A stretch of DNA of 64,000 bases from Acidobacteriota bacterium (GCA_021778845.1 JAJYBU010000008.1:60668-124667); one strand, 5' to 3'. Positions 46,520-55,643 are shown, counted from the stretch's first letter. Numbers and translations: made by a program. The notes: generated by a model from the sequence alone, not told the origin.

Positions 46520-47941
46520 ATGCTGCGCACCGCCAACATCATCGGTTCCGGTCCCAACGGCCTTGCCGCCGCCATCACCCTCGCGCAACGCGGCGTCGCC
46601 GTCACGGTCTACGAGCGCAACGCCCAACTCGGCGGAGCCTGCGCCACCGCCGAGGTCACCCTCCCCGGCTTCCACCACGACCTCGGCTCCTCCGCCTACC
46701 CCCTCGGTGTCGCCAGCCCCTTCTTCCGCAGCCTCCCGCTAGCTGCTCACGGCCTGCGCTGGATCGAGCCGCCCGCACCCGTCGCCCACCCCCTCGACGA
46801 CGGCACAGCCATCACGCTCGAGCACACCCTCGAAGCCACCATCGCCCAACTCGGCGCGCACGATGCCGCCGCCTGGCACTCACTCCTCGCCTCCTCCGTC
46901 CTAGACTGGCCCCTGCTCGTCGATGACGTCACCCAGCCTCTCCTCCGCTTCCCCACGCATCCCCTCGCGATGGCCCGGTTCGGCCCCGCCGCTCTCATGC
47001 CCGCGCAACTCCTCGCCACCACGCTCTTCCGCGACGAGCGCGCCCGAGCTCTCTTCGCCGGCATAGCCGCGCACTCCGTCCTTCCCCTCAGCCACATCGC
47101 CAGCTCAGCCACAGGACTCGTCCTCGCCGCCGCTGGCCACACCACCGGCTGGCCCATCGCTGCATCTGGCGCGCAGTCCATCACCAACGCCCTCGCCGCC
47201 TACCTCCACTCCCTCGGCGGCCGCATTCTCCTCAACGCCGAGATCCACCAACTCGCCGACCTCCCGCCCGCCGACGTCACCCTCTTCGACACCAGCGTCC
47301 CAGCCCTCATGCGCATAGCCAGCAACGCGCTCGCCCCCGGCTATCTCCAACAGCTCAGCCGCTTCCGCCCCGGCCCCGGCATCTTCAAGCTCGACTTCGC
47401 CCTCAGCCAGCCCATCCCCTGGCGTGCTCCCGAGTGCCTCCGCGCCGCCACCGTCCACCTCGGCGGCACGCTCGCCGAAATCTCCCACTCCGAGCACGAC
47501 GCCTTCCGCGGCCGCCTCAACGACAACCCCTTCGTCCTGCTCGTCCAGCCCAGCCTCTTCGACGCCTCTCGTGCTCCGCAAGGCAAGCACACCGCCTGGG
47601 CCTACTGCCACGTCCCCACCGGCTTCACCGTCGATCGCACCCACGTTATCGAGCGCCAGATCGCCCGCTTCGCTCCCGGCTTCCAGGACTGCATCCTCGC
47701 CCGCCGCGCCAGCAACGCCAACACCCTCGCCGACTGGAACCCCAACCTCATCGGCGGCGACATCTCCGGCGGCGCCATGACCCTCCCCCAGCTTCTCTTC
47801 CGTCCCACCGCCCGCGGCTATCGCACCAGCAACCCGCGCATCTACCTCTGCAGCTCCTCCACGCCTCCCGGCGGCGGCGTCCACGGCATGTGCGGACACC
47901 TCGCCGCCCTCGCCGCCTACCGCGACCTCGCCCAGCCATAG
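46520..47941 (+). CDS. FAD-dependent oxidoreductase of the phytoene desaturase/PYROXD2 type
   Basis: 473 residues from ATG 46520. The dinucleotide-binding motif is IIGSGPNGLAAAITLAQRGV, followed by VYERNAQLGGACATAE and DLGSSAYPLG. The C-terminus has ICLxSST-type YLCSSSTPPGGGVHGMCGHL, the flavin-proximal motif of NAD(P)/FAD-dependent desaturase-like proteins. The substrate is unknown; such proteins include carotenoid enzymes, but no carotenoid genes adjoin. It follows the RAYT unit by about 40 bases. Confidence 0.9.
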   Translation: MLRTANIIGSGPNGLAAAITLAQRGVAVTVYERNAQLGGACATAEVTLPGFHHDLGSSAYPLGVASPFFRSLPLAAHGLRWIEPPAPVAHPLDDGTAITLEHTLEATIAQLGAHDAAAWHSLLASSVLDWPLLVDDVTQPLLRFPTHPLAMARFGPAALMPAQLLATTLFRDERARALFAGIAAHSVLPLSHIASSATGLVLAAAGHTTGWPIAASGAQSITNALAAYLHSLGGRILLNAEIHQLADLPPADVTLFDTSVPALMRIASNALAPGYLQQLSRFRPGPGIFKLDFALSQPIPWRAPECLRAATVHLGGTLAEISHSEHDAFRGRLNDNPFVLLVQPSLFDASRAPQGKHTAWAYCHVPTGFTVDRTHVIERQIARFAPGFQDCILARRASNANTLADWNPNLIGGDISGGAMTLPQLLFRPTARGYRTSNPRIYLCSSSTPPGGGVHGMCGHLAALAAYRDLAQP

Positions 47942-47966
47942 CCAGCCTCTCCGCCACAAACAGCAA

Positions 47967-47990
47967 CGCCCGCGAGAAGTCTCGCGGGCG
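47967..47990. terminator. Hairpin between the oxidoreductase and infC
   Basis: A perfect 10-bp stem CGCCCGCGAG and CTCGCGGGCG with loop AAGT. It lies 26 bases past the oxidoreductase stop and 24 past the infC stop on the other strand. U tracts are poor on both sides. Confidence 0.65.
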
Positions 47991-48013
47991 CTACCATCTG
48001 TGGCAGGACGTGT

Positions 48014-48637
48014 CTAGGCTGTCGGCGCTCCCGGAGCAACAGCTCCGGCCGTATGCGCAGCCGGCTTCACCTTGGGCGCAGCCGCAGGCTGCTGCACCTC
48101 GGCCTTCTTTGCCGGAGCCAGGATCGCATGCAGCGTCGTACCTTCCATGCGCGGCATAAACTCCACCGTTCCAGCCTCGCCAATGTCCATAATCAGGCGG
48201 TTGATGATCTTGTATCCCAGGTCGCGATGCGCCATCTGACGCCCCTTGAAGCGCAGGCTGGCCTTCACCTTGTCCCCGTCGCCGAGGAACCGCACCGCCT
48301 GGTTCTTCTTGGTCTGGTAGTCATGTTCATCAACCGTAACCGAGAACTTGACCTCCTTGATCACAATGACCTTCTGCTTCTTGCGTGCAGCGCGGTCGCT
48401 CTTGTCCTTCTCGTACAGGTACTTGCCATAGTCCTGTATCTTGCATACCGGCGGTACGGCGTTGGGTGAGATCTCGACCAGGTCGAGCATCCTCTCGCGG
48501 GCCATCTTCAGGGCCTCGAACGGCGCCATCACGCCAAGTTGTTCGCCGCTCTCATCGATCACGCGGACTTCGCGCGCGCGGATACGTTCGTTGGTGCGGA
48601 TAAAAGATTTGACGGAGCGTTTATCTAACGGTGGAAT
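48014..48637 (-). CDS. infC: Translation initiation factor IF-3 with AUU start codon
   Basis: 207 residues. IF-3 binds the 30S subunit and proofreads start-codon selection. Reading upstream from VIDESGEQLGVM in frame gives KSFIRTNERIRAREVR, the family N-terminus, and no ATG, GTG or TTG within the expected range. An ATT at 48637 has GGAGG exactly six bases upstream. The N-domain, linker KDKSDRAARKKQKVIVIKEV and C-domain (FKGRQMAHRDLGYKIINRLI) are intact. An Ala/Pro/Lys tail of about 25 residues follows. As in E. coli, the AUU start would let IF-3 repress its own translation. Confidence 0.93.
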   Translation of the reverse strand: MPPLDKRSVKSFIRTNERIRAREVRVIDESGEQLGVMAPFEALKMARERMLDLVEISPNAVPPVCKIQDYGKYLYEKDKSDRAARKKQKVIVIKEVKFSVTVDEHDYQTKKNQAVRFLGDGDKVKASLRFKGRQMAHRDLGYKIINRLIMDIGEAGTVEFMPRMEGTTLHAILAPAKKAEVQQPAAAPKVKPAAHTAGAVAPGAPTA

Positions 48638-48730
48638 ATTCAGCCTCCACGGCCCGCACTCGCTGCGGCCATGTTTTCAGGAATTTAGTTTGGGTTTCCG
48701 CACGAGTGCGCAGAAACCACAGCACTCGCG

Positions 48731-48739
48731 AGTATAGCA
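48731..48739 (-). promoter_or_regulatory. Extended -10 promoter of infC
   Basis: On the minus strand TGCTATACT: an extended -10 (TGn) directly followed by TATACT. A -35 element is weak. The start would lie near 48724, leaving about 87 bases of leader to the AUU. Confidence 0.5.
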
Positions 48740-48749
48740 CTCGTGCGGT

Positions 48750-49149
48750 GCTGATCTATGCACCGCGTGGCACACAGTCCGGATGGCTACCCCCTCCCCA
48801 TCGTCTTGCTAAAGACTCTGCAATGAACACCTTCCCCCTAAAGTGTTCCATTCAAAAGACTTCGTCCTCCTTGAAATCAATCCATTGCAAAATCGCTCCG
48901 CAATGGATTCCATCCAGAGACATAGAGCCAAAGCATTGCATCAAAAGAGGTTACGGGAATCATTCAGGCCACACCCTCTCGGGCCGTCCGAAAATCGCCC
49001 TGCTTGCACGATAACGGCCATCTCAAGCCGCATCGCACGTATGACGCGCCTAACTCCCGAGGCTTGCGGCACCACGAGAGCGCTGGCAGTTCCTGCGACT
49101 AACCCGGCCGGTCCCTGCCCCCCGGTTAGACTTCAGAGAAGGCCCGCCG
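48750..49149. other. Intergenic region with a 10-bp inverted repeat
   Basis: No gene. AATCCATTGC (48879-48888) and GCAATGGATT (48900-48909) form a perfect inverted repeat with an 11-base spacer, 240 bases upstream of the antiporter start. It could be an operator or hairpin. AGAGAAGG near 49135 is the likely ribosome site of the antiporter gene. Confidence 0.5.
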
Positions 49150-50421
49150 ATGACGACGCTGCACCTCCTCAGCACGCTGGTCGCGATCGCAGCCGTCTTC
49201 GGATGGGTAAGCGCGCGCTGGCTGAAGCTGCCCATCACCGTCGGCAGCGTGCTCCTGACCGTCATCTTCTCCCTGCTTCTGGAAGCCATCAGCGCGCGCG
49301 TCCCTGGCCTCCACGCCTGGGCCATCCACCTCGTCCAGCAGATCGCCTTTAGCGATCTGATCCTGCACGGCATGTTGCCCATGCTGCTCTTCGCCGGAGC
49401 CTTCCTGCTCGATCTTGAGTACGTCGTGCAGCAGCGCCTCATCATCGCGCTGCTCTCGGTCCTCGGGACGCTGGTCTCCACCGTCGCGGTCGCGGGTCTG
49501 ATGTGGCTCGCGCTCTACGCTCTCGACCTGCATCCCGGCTGGCTGGCCTGCTTCTTCTTCGGCGCGCTCATCTCGCCCACCGACCCCATCGCCGTCCTCG
49601 AGATGCTCAAGCGCGTCGGCGCTCCCAAACACCTTCAGGCCCAGCTCGCCGGAGAGTCGCTCTTCAACGACGGCATCGGCGCCGTCATCTTTCTCACCCT
49701 CCTTACGGCCTCGCGCGGCACCGCACCATCGGCGCTGCACATTGGCTGGGTCCTCCTTCTCCAGATCGGTGGCGGCGTTCTGCTGGCCATCGTCGCCGCA
49801 CTCCTCACCTCGCAACTGATGCGCCTCGTCCCCTCCTATCCGGTGGAGATCCTGCTCACGCTCTCGCTCGCTCTGGGAGGATACGCGCTGGCCGAGACGT
49901 TGCACCTCTCCGCGCCGCTCGAGGCCGTCGTTGCCGGCATCGCGCTCCGCCAGTTCAACCGTCAGCACTCCCACCACGCCATCGCCCACGAAAGCATCGA
50001 CCGCTTCTGGGAGGTCATCGACGAACTCCAGAACGCCGTCCTCTTCGTGCTGCTCGGGCTGGAGGTGCTGTCCATCTCCTTCGGACATCGCGACATCACC
50101 TCCGGCATCATTGCCATCGCGATCGTGCTCGCCGTCCGCGTTGCCGTCGTGGCGCTGGTGCTTGGCAGCCTCCGACTCCTGCGCCAGCAGCACCACAGTT
50201 CCATTGCGACGCTCAGTTGGGGAGGTCTCCGCGGCGGCCTCGGCCTCGCCCTCGCCTTCGCCGTACCCGTCTCCGGCGCCAACCGCTGGATCCTTCCCAC
50301 CACCTACATCGTCGTCGTCTTCTCCATCATCGTCCAGGGCTGGTCGATGGACCTCTTCCTGCGCAGGATCCGCGCTTCATCGCAGCCCGCTTGCACCGCC
50401 AGCGACAAGCTGCGACCATAG
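49150..50421 (+). CDS. CPA1-type Na+/H+ (or K+/H+) antiporter, NhaP-like
   Basis: 423 residues with about 12 membrane segments. The ion-binding region is FFFGALISPTDPIAVLEMLKR (SPTDP) and the paired acidic site is GESLFNDGIGAVIFL (ND), as in CPA1 exchangers. Further down, WGGLRGGLGLALAFAVPVSG is also characteristic. It exchanges cytoplasmic cations for protons to control pH and ion balance. The C-terminal cytoplasmic tail is short (about 20 residues). Confidence 0.92.
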   Translation: MTTLHLLSTLVAIAAVFGWVSARWLKLPITVGSVLLTVIFSLLLEAISARVPGLHAWAIHLVQQIAFSDLILHGMLPMLLFAGAFLLDLEYVVQQRLIIALLSVLGTLVSTVAVAGLMWLALYALDLHPGWLACFFFGALISPTDPIAVLEMLKRVGAPKHLQAQLAGESLFNDGIGAVIFLTLLTASRGTAPSALHIGWVLLLQIGGGVLLAIVAALLTSQLMRLVPSYPVEILLTLSLALGGYALAETLHLSAPLEAVVAGIALRQFNRQHSHHAIAHESIDRFWEVIDELQNAVLFVLLGLEVLSISFGHRDITSGIIAIAIVLAVRVAVVALVLGSLRLLRQQHHSSIATLSWGGLRGGLGLALAFAVPVSGANRWILPTTYIVVVFSIIVQGWSMDLFLRRIRASSQPACTASDKLRP

Positions 50422-50477
50422 CAGGGATCAGATGTAGCTTGAGGATCGGTCCGTGCAATGGGCGGATAGTCAACACT

Positions 50478-50501
50478 CGCCGTCCGCGCAAGACCGCAGG
50501 A
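50478..50501. repeat. Dispersed repeat, partial copy 3
   Basis: CGCCGTCCGCGCA-AGACCGCAGGA differs by one base from the matching part of copy 2 (44568-44591). Lies just upstream of the response-regulator start. Confidence 0.75.
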
Positions 50502-50514
50502 TCAGGAGACTACC

Positions 50515-51093
50515 GTGGCTAAACGTCGCATCCTACTCGTCGATGATGAAGTGTCCATTCTGTTGACTATGAAGACCATCCTGGAGCTGAACGGCTTCGA
50601 GGTCGACACTGCCGCCAGCGCCCGCGAGGCCCGTTCCAAGCTCAAGCTCCGCGAGTATCAGATGGTCATCACCGACATGCGCATGGAGAACGACGCCGCC
50701 GGACGCGACGTCATCCTGGCCGCGCGCACCGCGCCCTATCATCCCGCCGTGGCGCTCCTCACCTCGTTCCCAGACGACGAGTGGGCCGACATCGGCGCCG
50801 ACAAAATGCTGGTCAAGCCCATGCAGACCGGAATCCTGCTCCGCCAGATCGAGAAGATGCTCGACACGCACTCCGCCAAGCTGCAGCGCCTGGCCGACTC
50901 CGCCGCCGCACCAGCCAGAAGCGACCCGCCCTCCACGCCGGCCAGGCCCGCCGTAGCGAAAACCACCGCATCTGCACCCGCAAAGAAGTCCGCAGCCAAG
51001 CGCCTCGCCAGCAAGAAACTCCCTGCGAAGAAGCTACCCGCCAAGGGCGCCGCCGCACGCAAACGAGTCGCCGCAAAGAAGCGCAAGCGCTAA
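50515..51093 (+). CDS. Response regulator receiver with H1-like basic tail
   Basis: 192 residues from a GTG (AGGAG 9 bases upstream). Residues 1-120 are a complete receiver: ILLVDDEVS (acid pocket), MVITDMRME (phosphoacceptor Asp), LLTSFPD (Thr/Ser switch) and MLVKPMQ (conserved Lys). Instead of a usual output domain, residues about 130-192 are a Pro/Ala/Lys/Arg-rich tail with KTTASAPAKKSAAKRLASKK and [13 protein letters not shown]. Such a tail could bind DNA or RNA, so phosphorylation might control nonspecific nucleic acid binding. No histidine kinase is adjacent. Confidence 0.85.
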   Translation: MAKRRILLVDDEVSILLTMKTILELNGFEVDTAASAREARSKLKLREYQMVITDMRMENDAAGRDVILAARTAPYHPAVALLTSFPDDEWADIGADKMLVKPMQTGILLRQIEKMLDTHSAKLQRLADSAAAPARSDPPSTPARPAVAKTTASAPAKKSAAKRLASKKLPAKKLPAKGAAARKRVAAKKRKR

Positions 51094-52997
51094 CCCAGCG
51101 CCTGTTTCACCGCGCTGCCACTCACCGTTTCATGCTGAAGCAGTTGCCTGGCCAGCGTCTCCAGCGCAGCGTGGTGGTCCTTCAGCAGTGCCTGCGCACG
51201 CTCATACTGCTCGGTCACCAGGCGCTGAATCTCCGCCTCAATCACCTGCCGCGTCTCCGTGCTGATCTGGCTGTCGTCCTCGACCATCTTCCCCAGATAC
51301 TGCATCTGCTGGCCCGCATAGCGCACCGACCCCAGCCGTTCGCTCATGCCAAATTCAGTGACCATGCGACGCGCCAGCTCCGTAGCCTTCATGATGTCGT
51401 CGCTGGCCCCGGTGCTGATCGTTGCGAACTCCACCACCTCCGCAGCGCGTCCGCCCAGCATCACGGCGATCCGATCCTTCAGTTCATCCAGCGTCAGCAG
51501 GTAGCGGTCCTCGAACGGCAGTTGCAAGGTATAGCCGAGCGCTCCCCGGCTGTGCGGAACAATGCTGATCTTGCTCACCGGCTCTCCATGCGGCACCAGC
51601 GCAGCCACCAGCGCGTGCCCCGATTCGTGGTACGCAACCGTCCTTCGTTCCTGCTCGTTCATCACCCGGCTCTTCTTCTCGGAGCCCGCAATCACGCGCT
51701 CGATCGCAGCCTCGAAATCCGTCAGCGTAACCTCCTCTGCCTTGCGCCGCGCCGCGAATAGCGCAGCCTCGTTCATCGCATTCGACAGGTCTGCGCCGCT
51801 GAATCCAGCCGTCATGCGCGCCGCCTGATCCATGTCGAAGTCCTCCGCCAGCTTGATCTGCCGGCTGTGAATCCGCAGGATCTGCGCGCGCCCGATGATA
51901 TCCGGATTACCAATGGCGATCTGGCGGTCAAAGCGCCCCGCTCGCAGCAGCGCCGGGTCCAGCACCTCCGGACGATTCGTCGCCGCCATGATGATGACCG
52001 GTGCGCTGGCGTCAGTCTTGAAGCCATCAATCTCCGCCAGCAACTGGTTCAGAGTCTGTTCGCGTTCTTCATTATTGCCCAGCCGCAGAGCCCCTCCGCG
52101 TGCCTGTCCAATTGCGTCAATCTCGTCGATGAACAAAATCGCCGGAGCCACCCTGCGCGCCTGCTCGAACATATCCCGCACGCGCGCTGCGCCAACGCCC
52201 ACAAACATCTCCACAAACTCCGAGCCGCTGGTCTCAAAGAAGGGCACATGCGCCTCACCAGCCGTCGCCTTCGCAATCAGCGTCTTGCCCGTTCCCGGTG
52301 GCCCCACCAGCAGCACTCCCTTCGGAATATGACCACCGAGCTTCGCGAACTGTTCCGGCGCCTTCAAAAACTGAATGATCTCCTGCAACTCGGCAATCGC
52401 TTCATCCGCGCCGCCCACGTCCTTCTGATAGGTGACCGTAATGTCCTCGGGCTTCACTTCGATGGCCTTGCTCTTGCCCACGCCAAAGATCGCACTCAGG
52501 CCGCCGCCACCACCGCGCCTTCCCATTCCTGCCATCACCACAAACCAAAAGCCGGCGATCAGCACCAGCGGCAAAACATATTGCAGAACAATCGTCCCGA
52601 TCCCGCTGGGCGGAGGCTCGAACTGGTACGTCACACCCGCAGCCTGCAACGCATCAATCAACTGCGGGTCGCCGCCCGGCGAAGGCGCACCCACCGTATT
52701 GAAGGGCAGCGTCTGCGGCGTCGCGCCCGCCTTCGGATTCTTCATCTCCCCGGTGATGGCGCTCTCACCGATGCTCACCTTTAGCAGTTGATGATCCGCC
52801 AGCTTTGCCTTGAACGCGCTATACGGAATCGCTTCTCCCCGGTTCGCAGGCGCCATCACCAGCACCTGCACCAGCCACAGGGAGATCAACGTCGCAATAA
52901 GGTAACTGATGCCCAGGCGCGTGTAGCGCGCACGCTTCTCCTGTTTCTTCTCGTCGTCTCCTACGTGCTTCCCAGGCGAGGATTCTGTTTCGCTCAT
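51090..52997 (-). CDS. ftsH: ATP-dependent zinc metalloprotease FtsH
   Basis: 635 residues. Membrane-bound AAA+ protease degrading misfolded and regulatory proteins. Two N-terminal membrane segments (about 30-48 and 130-150) flank a periplasmic domain. The AAA domain has [20 protein letters not shown] (Walker A), [11 protein letters not shown] (Walker B) and the [23 protein letters not shown]. The zinc site is [13 protein letters not shown] (HExxH), with the third ligand Asp farther on. It ends in a coiled coil and overlaps the response-regulator gene by four bases. Confidence 0.97.
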   Translation of the reverse strand: MSETESSPGKHVGDDEKKQEKRARYTRLGISYLIATLISLWLVQVLVMAPANRGEAIPYSAFKAKLADHQLLKVSIGESAITGEMKNPKAGATPQTLPFNTVGAPSPGGDPQLIDALQAAGVTYQFEPPPSGIGTIVLQYVLPLVLIAGFWFVVMAGMGRRGGGGGLSAIFGVGKSKAIEVKPEDITVTYQKDVGGADEAIAELQEIIQFLKAPEQFAKLGGHIPKGVLLVGPPGTGKTLIAKATAGEAHVPFFETSGSEFVEMFVGVGAARVRDMFEQARRVAPAILFIDEIDAIGQARGGALRLGNNEEREQTLNQLLAEIDGFKTDASAPVIIMAATNRPEVLDPALLRAGRFDRQIAIGNPDIIGRAQILRIHSRQIKLAEDFDMDQAARMTAGFSGADLSNAMNEAALFAARRKAEEVTLTDFEAAIERVIAGSEKKSRVMNEQERRTVAYHESGHALVAALVPHGEPVSKISIVPHSRGALGYTLQLPFEDRYLLTLDELKDRIAVMLGGRAAEVVEFATISTGASDDIMKATELARRMVTEFGMSERLGSVRYAGQQMQYLGKMVEDDSQISTETRQVIEAEIQRLVTEQYERAQALLKDHHAALETLARQLLQHETVSGSAVKQALG

Positions 52998-53131
52998 GGT
53001 TCACCCACTTGACGCTGCTGGCAAACAGTCTACCCCTCCGTCCCTCGCAGCGAGTGGTCTACCAACACACTCGCCCGCTAAATGCCGCCCGGCTCTTGCT
53101 CGCCGGCAGCGCGCGTAGCATTCTTCCCTCG

Positions 53132-54067
53132 CTACACCAGCGCCGGATACGTCACGCCCGTCAGCGCCTCGGACACCGTCCACAGCCGCGCCCCCACCGC
53201 CGTATCGAGTCCATTCGCACGCGGCTGCACCTCCACCGGCGAGCCCTTCATCTCCATCCATCCATCCGGTCCGACGTACTCTCCACCCCGCGCGTTCGGC
53301 GACGTCGCCGCATACAGCGTAGGCAGCGCCCCCGCCGCATCCGGCTGCATGATGACCGGCGCCACAATCTTCAACACCATCGCCTTCAGCCCATTCGAAC
53401 CCGGCCCGTTCTCAATGATGTTGGTCGTCGAAACGCCCGGATGCACAGCCACGCTCACCAGCGTACTGTGCGCCGCCCGCGCCCTCCGGTCCAGCTCCTT
53501 CGCAAACAAAATATTTGCCAGCTTGGACGCTCCATACGCATCCCACGGCTTGTATTTGCGCTCGCTCTGCAGGTTGTCGAACTCAATCTTCCCGTTGCGA
53601 TGCGCCAGCGATGCCACCGTCACCACGCGCGGCGCAGGCGAGGCCAGCAGTTGCGGCATCAGCAGCCCAGTAAGCGCAAAGTGGCCCAGGTGATTGGTCC
53701 CAAACTGGCGCTCAAACCCATCCTGCGTCAACTCGCGCGTCGGCAGCGCCATCACGCCCGCATTGTTGATCAGCAGATCGAGCACAATCCCCCGCTCAGC
53801 AAATGTCATGGCAAATGCTCGTACTGACGCAAGCGAGGCCATGTCCAACTCCACCACCTCGGCTCTGGCCCCCGCAGCCCCGCGCAGCAGCCGATCCAGC
53901 GCCGCGCGTCCCTTCGCCGCATTGCGGCAGCCCAGCAGCACATGGGCTCCGCTGCGAGCCAGTTCCAGCGCCGACTGGTAGCCGATGCCGCTATTTGCGC
54001 CCGTCACCAGCGCCGTCCTGCCTGTTTGCGAAGGAATCTGCTCTGTCGTCCACTTCCGTGCTGCCAT
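53132..54067 (-). CDS. Short-chain dehydrogenase, retinol dehydrogenase-like
   Basis: 311 residues from ATG 54067 (GGAGG 8 bases upstream). An ATG five codons earlier (54082) is also possible. Cofactor motif LVTGANSGIGYQSALELARS, then LLINNAGVM, catalytic Ser in VVTVASLAHRNG, and WDAYGASKLANILFAKEL with Tyr and Lys. The C-terminal YVGPDGWMEMKGSPVEV fits the oxidoreductases near WWOX/retinol dehydrogenase 11-14. Substrate unknown. Upstream a hairpin (54085-54103) covers the alternative ribosome site. Confidence 0.88.
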   Translation of the reverse strand: MAARKWTTEQIPSQTGRTALVTGANSGIGYQSALELARSGAHVLLGCRNAAKGRAALDRLLRGAAGARAEVVELDMASLASVRAFAMTFAERGIVLDLLINNAGVMALPTRELTQDGFERQFGTNHLGHFALTGLLMPQLLASPAPRVVTVASLAHRNGKIEFDNLQSERKYKPWDAYGASKLANILFAKELDRRARAAHSTLVSVAVHPGVSTTNIIENGPGSNGLKAMVLKIVAPVIMQPDAAGALPTLYAATSPNARGGEYVGPDGWMEMKGSPVEVQPRANGLDTAVGARLWTVSEALTGVTYPALV

Positions 54068-54084
54068 CAGGTGCGCCTCCATTG

Positions 54085-54103
54085 GGCCGGAGCTCCTCCG
54101 GCC
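54085..54103 (-). promoter_or_regulatory. Hairpin holding a ribosome-binding purine tract
   Basis: Perfect 8-bp stem GGCCGGAG and CTCCGGCC with a three-base loop. On the minus strand the GGAGGAG lies in its stem/loop, immediately before the two candidate ATGs (54082, 54067). It could mask initiation at the upstream ATG. Confidence 0.4.
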
Positions 54104-54184
54104 TGCCCCGATCCTACCAGCCCGGCTTTGGCCCGAACATCCATCACTTCCGCATCATCAAACTCCTGTTATATTTAGGTGCGT

Positions 54185-54226
54185 TGGCAATGGTAGTTAC
54201 TGGTAATGCTATTACGCTGCCATTAC
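54185..54226 (+). promoter_or_regulatory. AT-rich repeats upstream of the TPR lipoprotein gene
   Basis: An imperfect tandem repeat TGGCAATGGTAGTTAC (54185-54200) and TGGTAATGCTATTAC (54201-54215), followed by CATTAC (54221-54226) inverted relative to GTAATG. GTAAT-GCT-ATTAC is a small palindrome. Such a cluster suggests a protein-binding site about 95 bases before the start. Confidence 0.4.
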
Positions 54227-54318
54227 AATCGAAGAACATGATTTAGGGTAGTATTTTTAAGCTGAGCCCTTTTGTGGGCCGGGGGCGATTCTGTCAAATA
54301 TCTGGGAAGGGTTCACTG

Positions 54319-55140
54319 ATGAAAATTAGGGCACGAATGACCGCAAGTGCAGCGCTGCTGTTGATCCTGGCAGGCACGATCGGATGCACCAAACTTAAAG
54401 CGCGCGACCAACTCGTCAAGGGCGTGCAAGCCTTCAAGGCCGGCAAGTATGAGGAGGCCGTTGACTTCTTTCAGAAGTCCGTAGCCCTCGACCCAACCAG
54501 CGCCGAGAGCCACCTCTATCTCGCCACAGCCTATAGCTACCAGGTCGTTCCGGACCTTGATACGCCGGAGAATCTGGCGATCGCGAAGAAGGCGCTCGAC
54601 GGCTTCAACACCGTGCTGGCACAGAACCCCAACGATCTCGACGCCCTGCGCCAGGTTGCCTCCATCGATCGCAACATCAAGCGCTACGATCAGGCCAAGG
54701 CTGACGAGTTGAAGATTCTCTCACTCGACCCCAAGGACTCTGAGGCCGCCTACACCATCGGCGTTATCGACTGGACCGAGTCCTATAAGAATGCGACCGT
54801 GATCCTTGCGGCCGCAGGCCTGCAGGACGACGGCGAGGGCAACGCCAAGAAGTCCAAGGATGTCTGCTCCAAGCTCACCACCGCCAACACGGATCTCGTC
54901 AACGATGCGCTCAAGTATCTGCAGATGGCCGTGAGCATCAATCCTAACTACGACGATGCGATGCAGTATCTGAACCTGGCCTATCGCCGCAAGGCGGACA
55001 TGGAGTGCGGCGACGATGCGGCGCGCAAGGCCGACCTCGCGCAGGCTGATATGTGGGTGCAGAAGGCCATGGGCGCTCGCAAGGCCAATGAGGCCGCCAA
55101 GGAAAAGATCGCCGAGCACGGCGGCATCACACCGCAGTAG
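54319..55140 (+). CDS. TPR-repeat lipoprotein
   Basis: 273 residues from ATG 54319 (GGGAAGGG upstream). Lipobox ILAGTIGC with Cys near residue 23 marks a lipoprotein. TPR helices: ARDQLVKGVQAFKAGKYEEA, VDFFQKSVALDPTSAESHLY, then ALDGFNTVLAQNPNDLDALR, and YLQMAVSINPNYDDAMQYLN. It probably scaffolds proteins at the inner face of the outer membrane or in the periplasm. A strong terminator follows, so it is a monocistronic unit. Confidence 0.85.
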   Translation: MKIRARMTASAALLLILAGTIGCTKLKARDQLVKGVQAFKAGKYEEAVDFFQKSVALDPTSAESHLYLATAYSYQVVPDLDTPENLAIAKKALDGFNTVLAQNPNDLDALRQVASIDRNIKRYDQAKADELKILSLDPKDSEAAYTIGVIDWTESYKNATVILAAAGLQDDGEGNAKKSKDVCSKLTTANTDLVNDALKYLQMAVSINPNYDDAMQYLNLAYRRKADMECGDDAARKADLAQADMWVQKAMGARKANEAAKEKIAEHGGITPQ

Positions 55141-55171
55141 CCTTTACGTATTTCAGCGCATCTTGATTCAT

Positions 55172-55205
55172 GCAACAAGGCCTCCCCCACGGGAGGCCTT
55201 GTTGC
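55172..55205 (+). terminator. Strong Rho-independent terminator
   Basis: A perfect 15-bp stem, GCAACAAGGCCTCCC with GGGAGGCCTTGTTGC, loop CCAC. Starts 32 bases past the TPR lipoprotein stop. A TTTCC tail follows. Confidence 0.85.
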
Positions 55206-55298
55206 TTTCCTGCGACTTCGCGCGGACGCTCGCCAGCGCGAAGCATTCTTTCACCGAATATTAACCTAGCGATGCTCAGGGCTTTCTATCCTAGTTGA

Positions 55299-55643
55299 AT
55301 GCCTCAGGACCATCTCGATTACTCCTTTCAGCCGACCGCTAATTCCCGCTGCACGGTCCTCGCCCTGCGCGGAGCCCTCACGCTGACTCACATCTTCGCC
55401 CTCCAGCAGCAACTCCACGACGTCGACGCTGACCTCCTCATCCTGGATTGCACTGCGCTGGAGTACATCGATTCGGCAGGACTCGGCGTGGTGGTCAACA
55501 GCTACGTCTCACAGTCGAACAAGGGCCACAGGATTGCGCTGGCAGGAGCTTCCGATCGCGTCTGGGCCCTCTTCACCACCACCCGGGTCGACCAGTTCTT
55601 CCCCCGCTTCCCAACCGTCGCCGCCGCAGAGAATAGCCTGTAG
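55299..55643 (+). CDS. STAS-domain anti-sigma factor antagonist-like protein
   Basis: 114 residues. A single STAS domain (SpoIIAA/RsbV type): TVLALRGALTLTHIFALQQQ, then LLILDCTALEYIDSAGLGVV, where the Ser in DSAGL is the usual phosphorylation site, and IALAGASDRVWALFTTTRV. It would bind and release an anti-sigma factor kinase, but no partner kinase or sigma gene is nearby. It may instead serve a partner-switch controlling another process. Confidence 0.85.
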   Translation: MPQDHLDYSFQPTANSRCTVLALRGALTLTHIFALQQQLHDVDADLLILDCTALEYIDSAGLGVVVNSYVSQSNKGHRIALAGASDRVWALFTTTRVDQFFPRFPTVAAAENSL

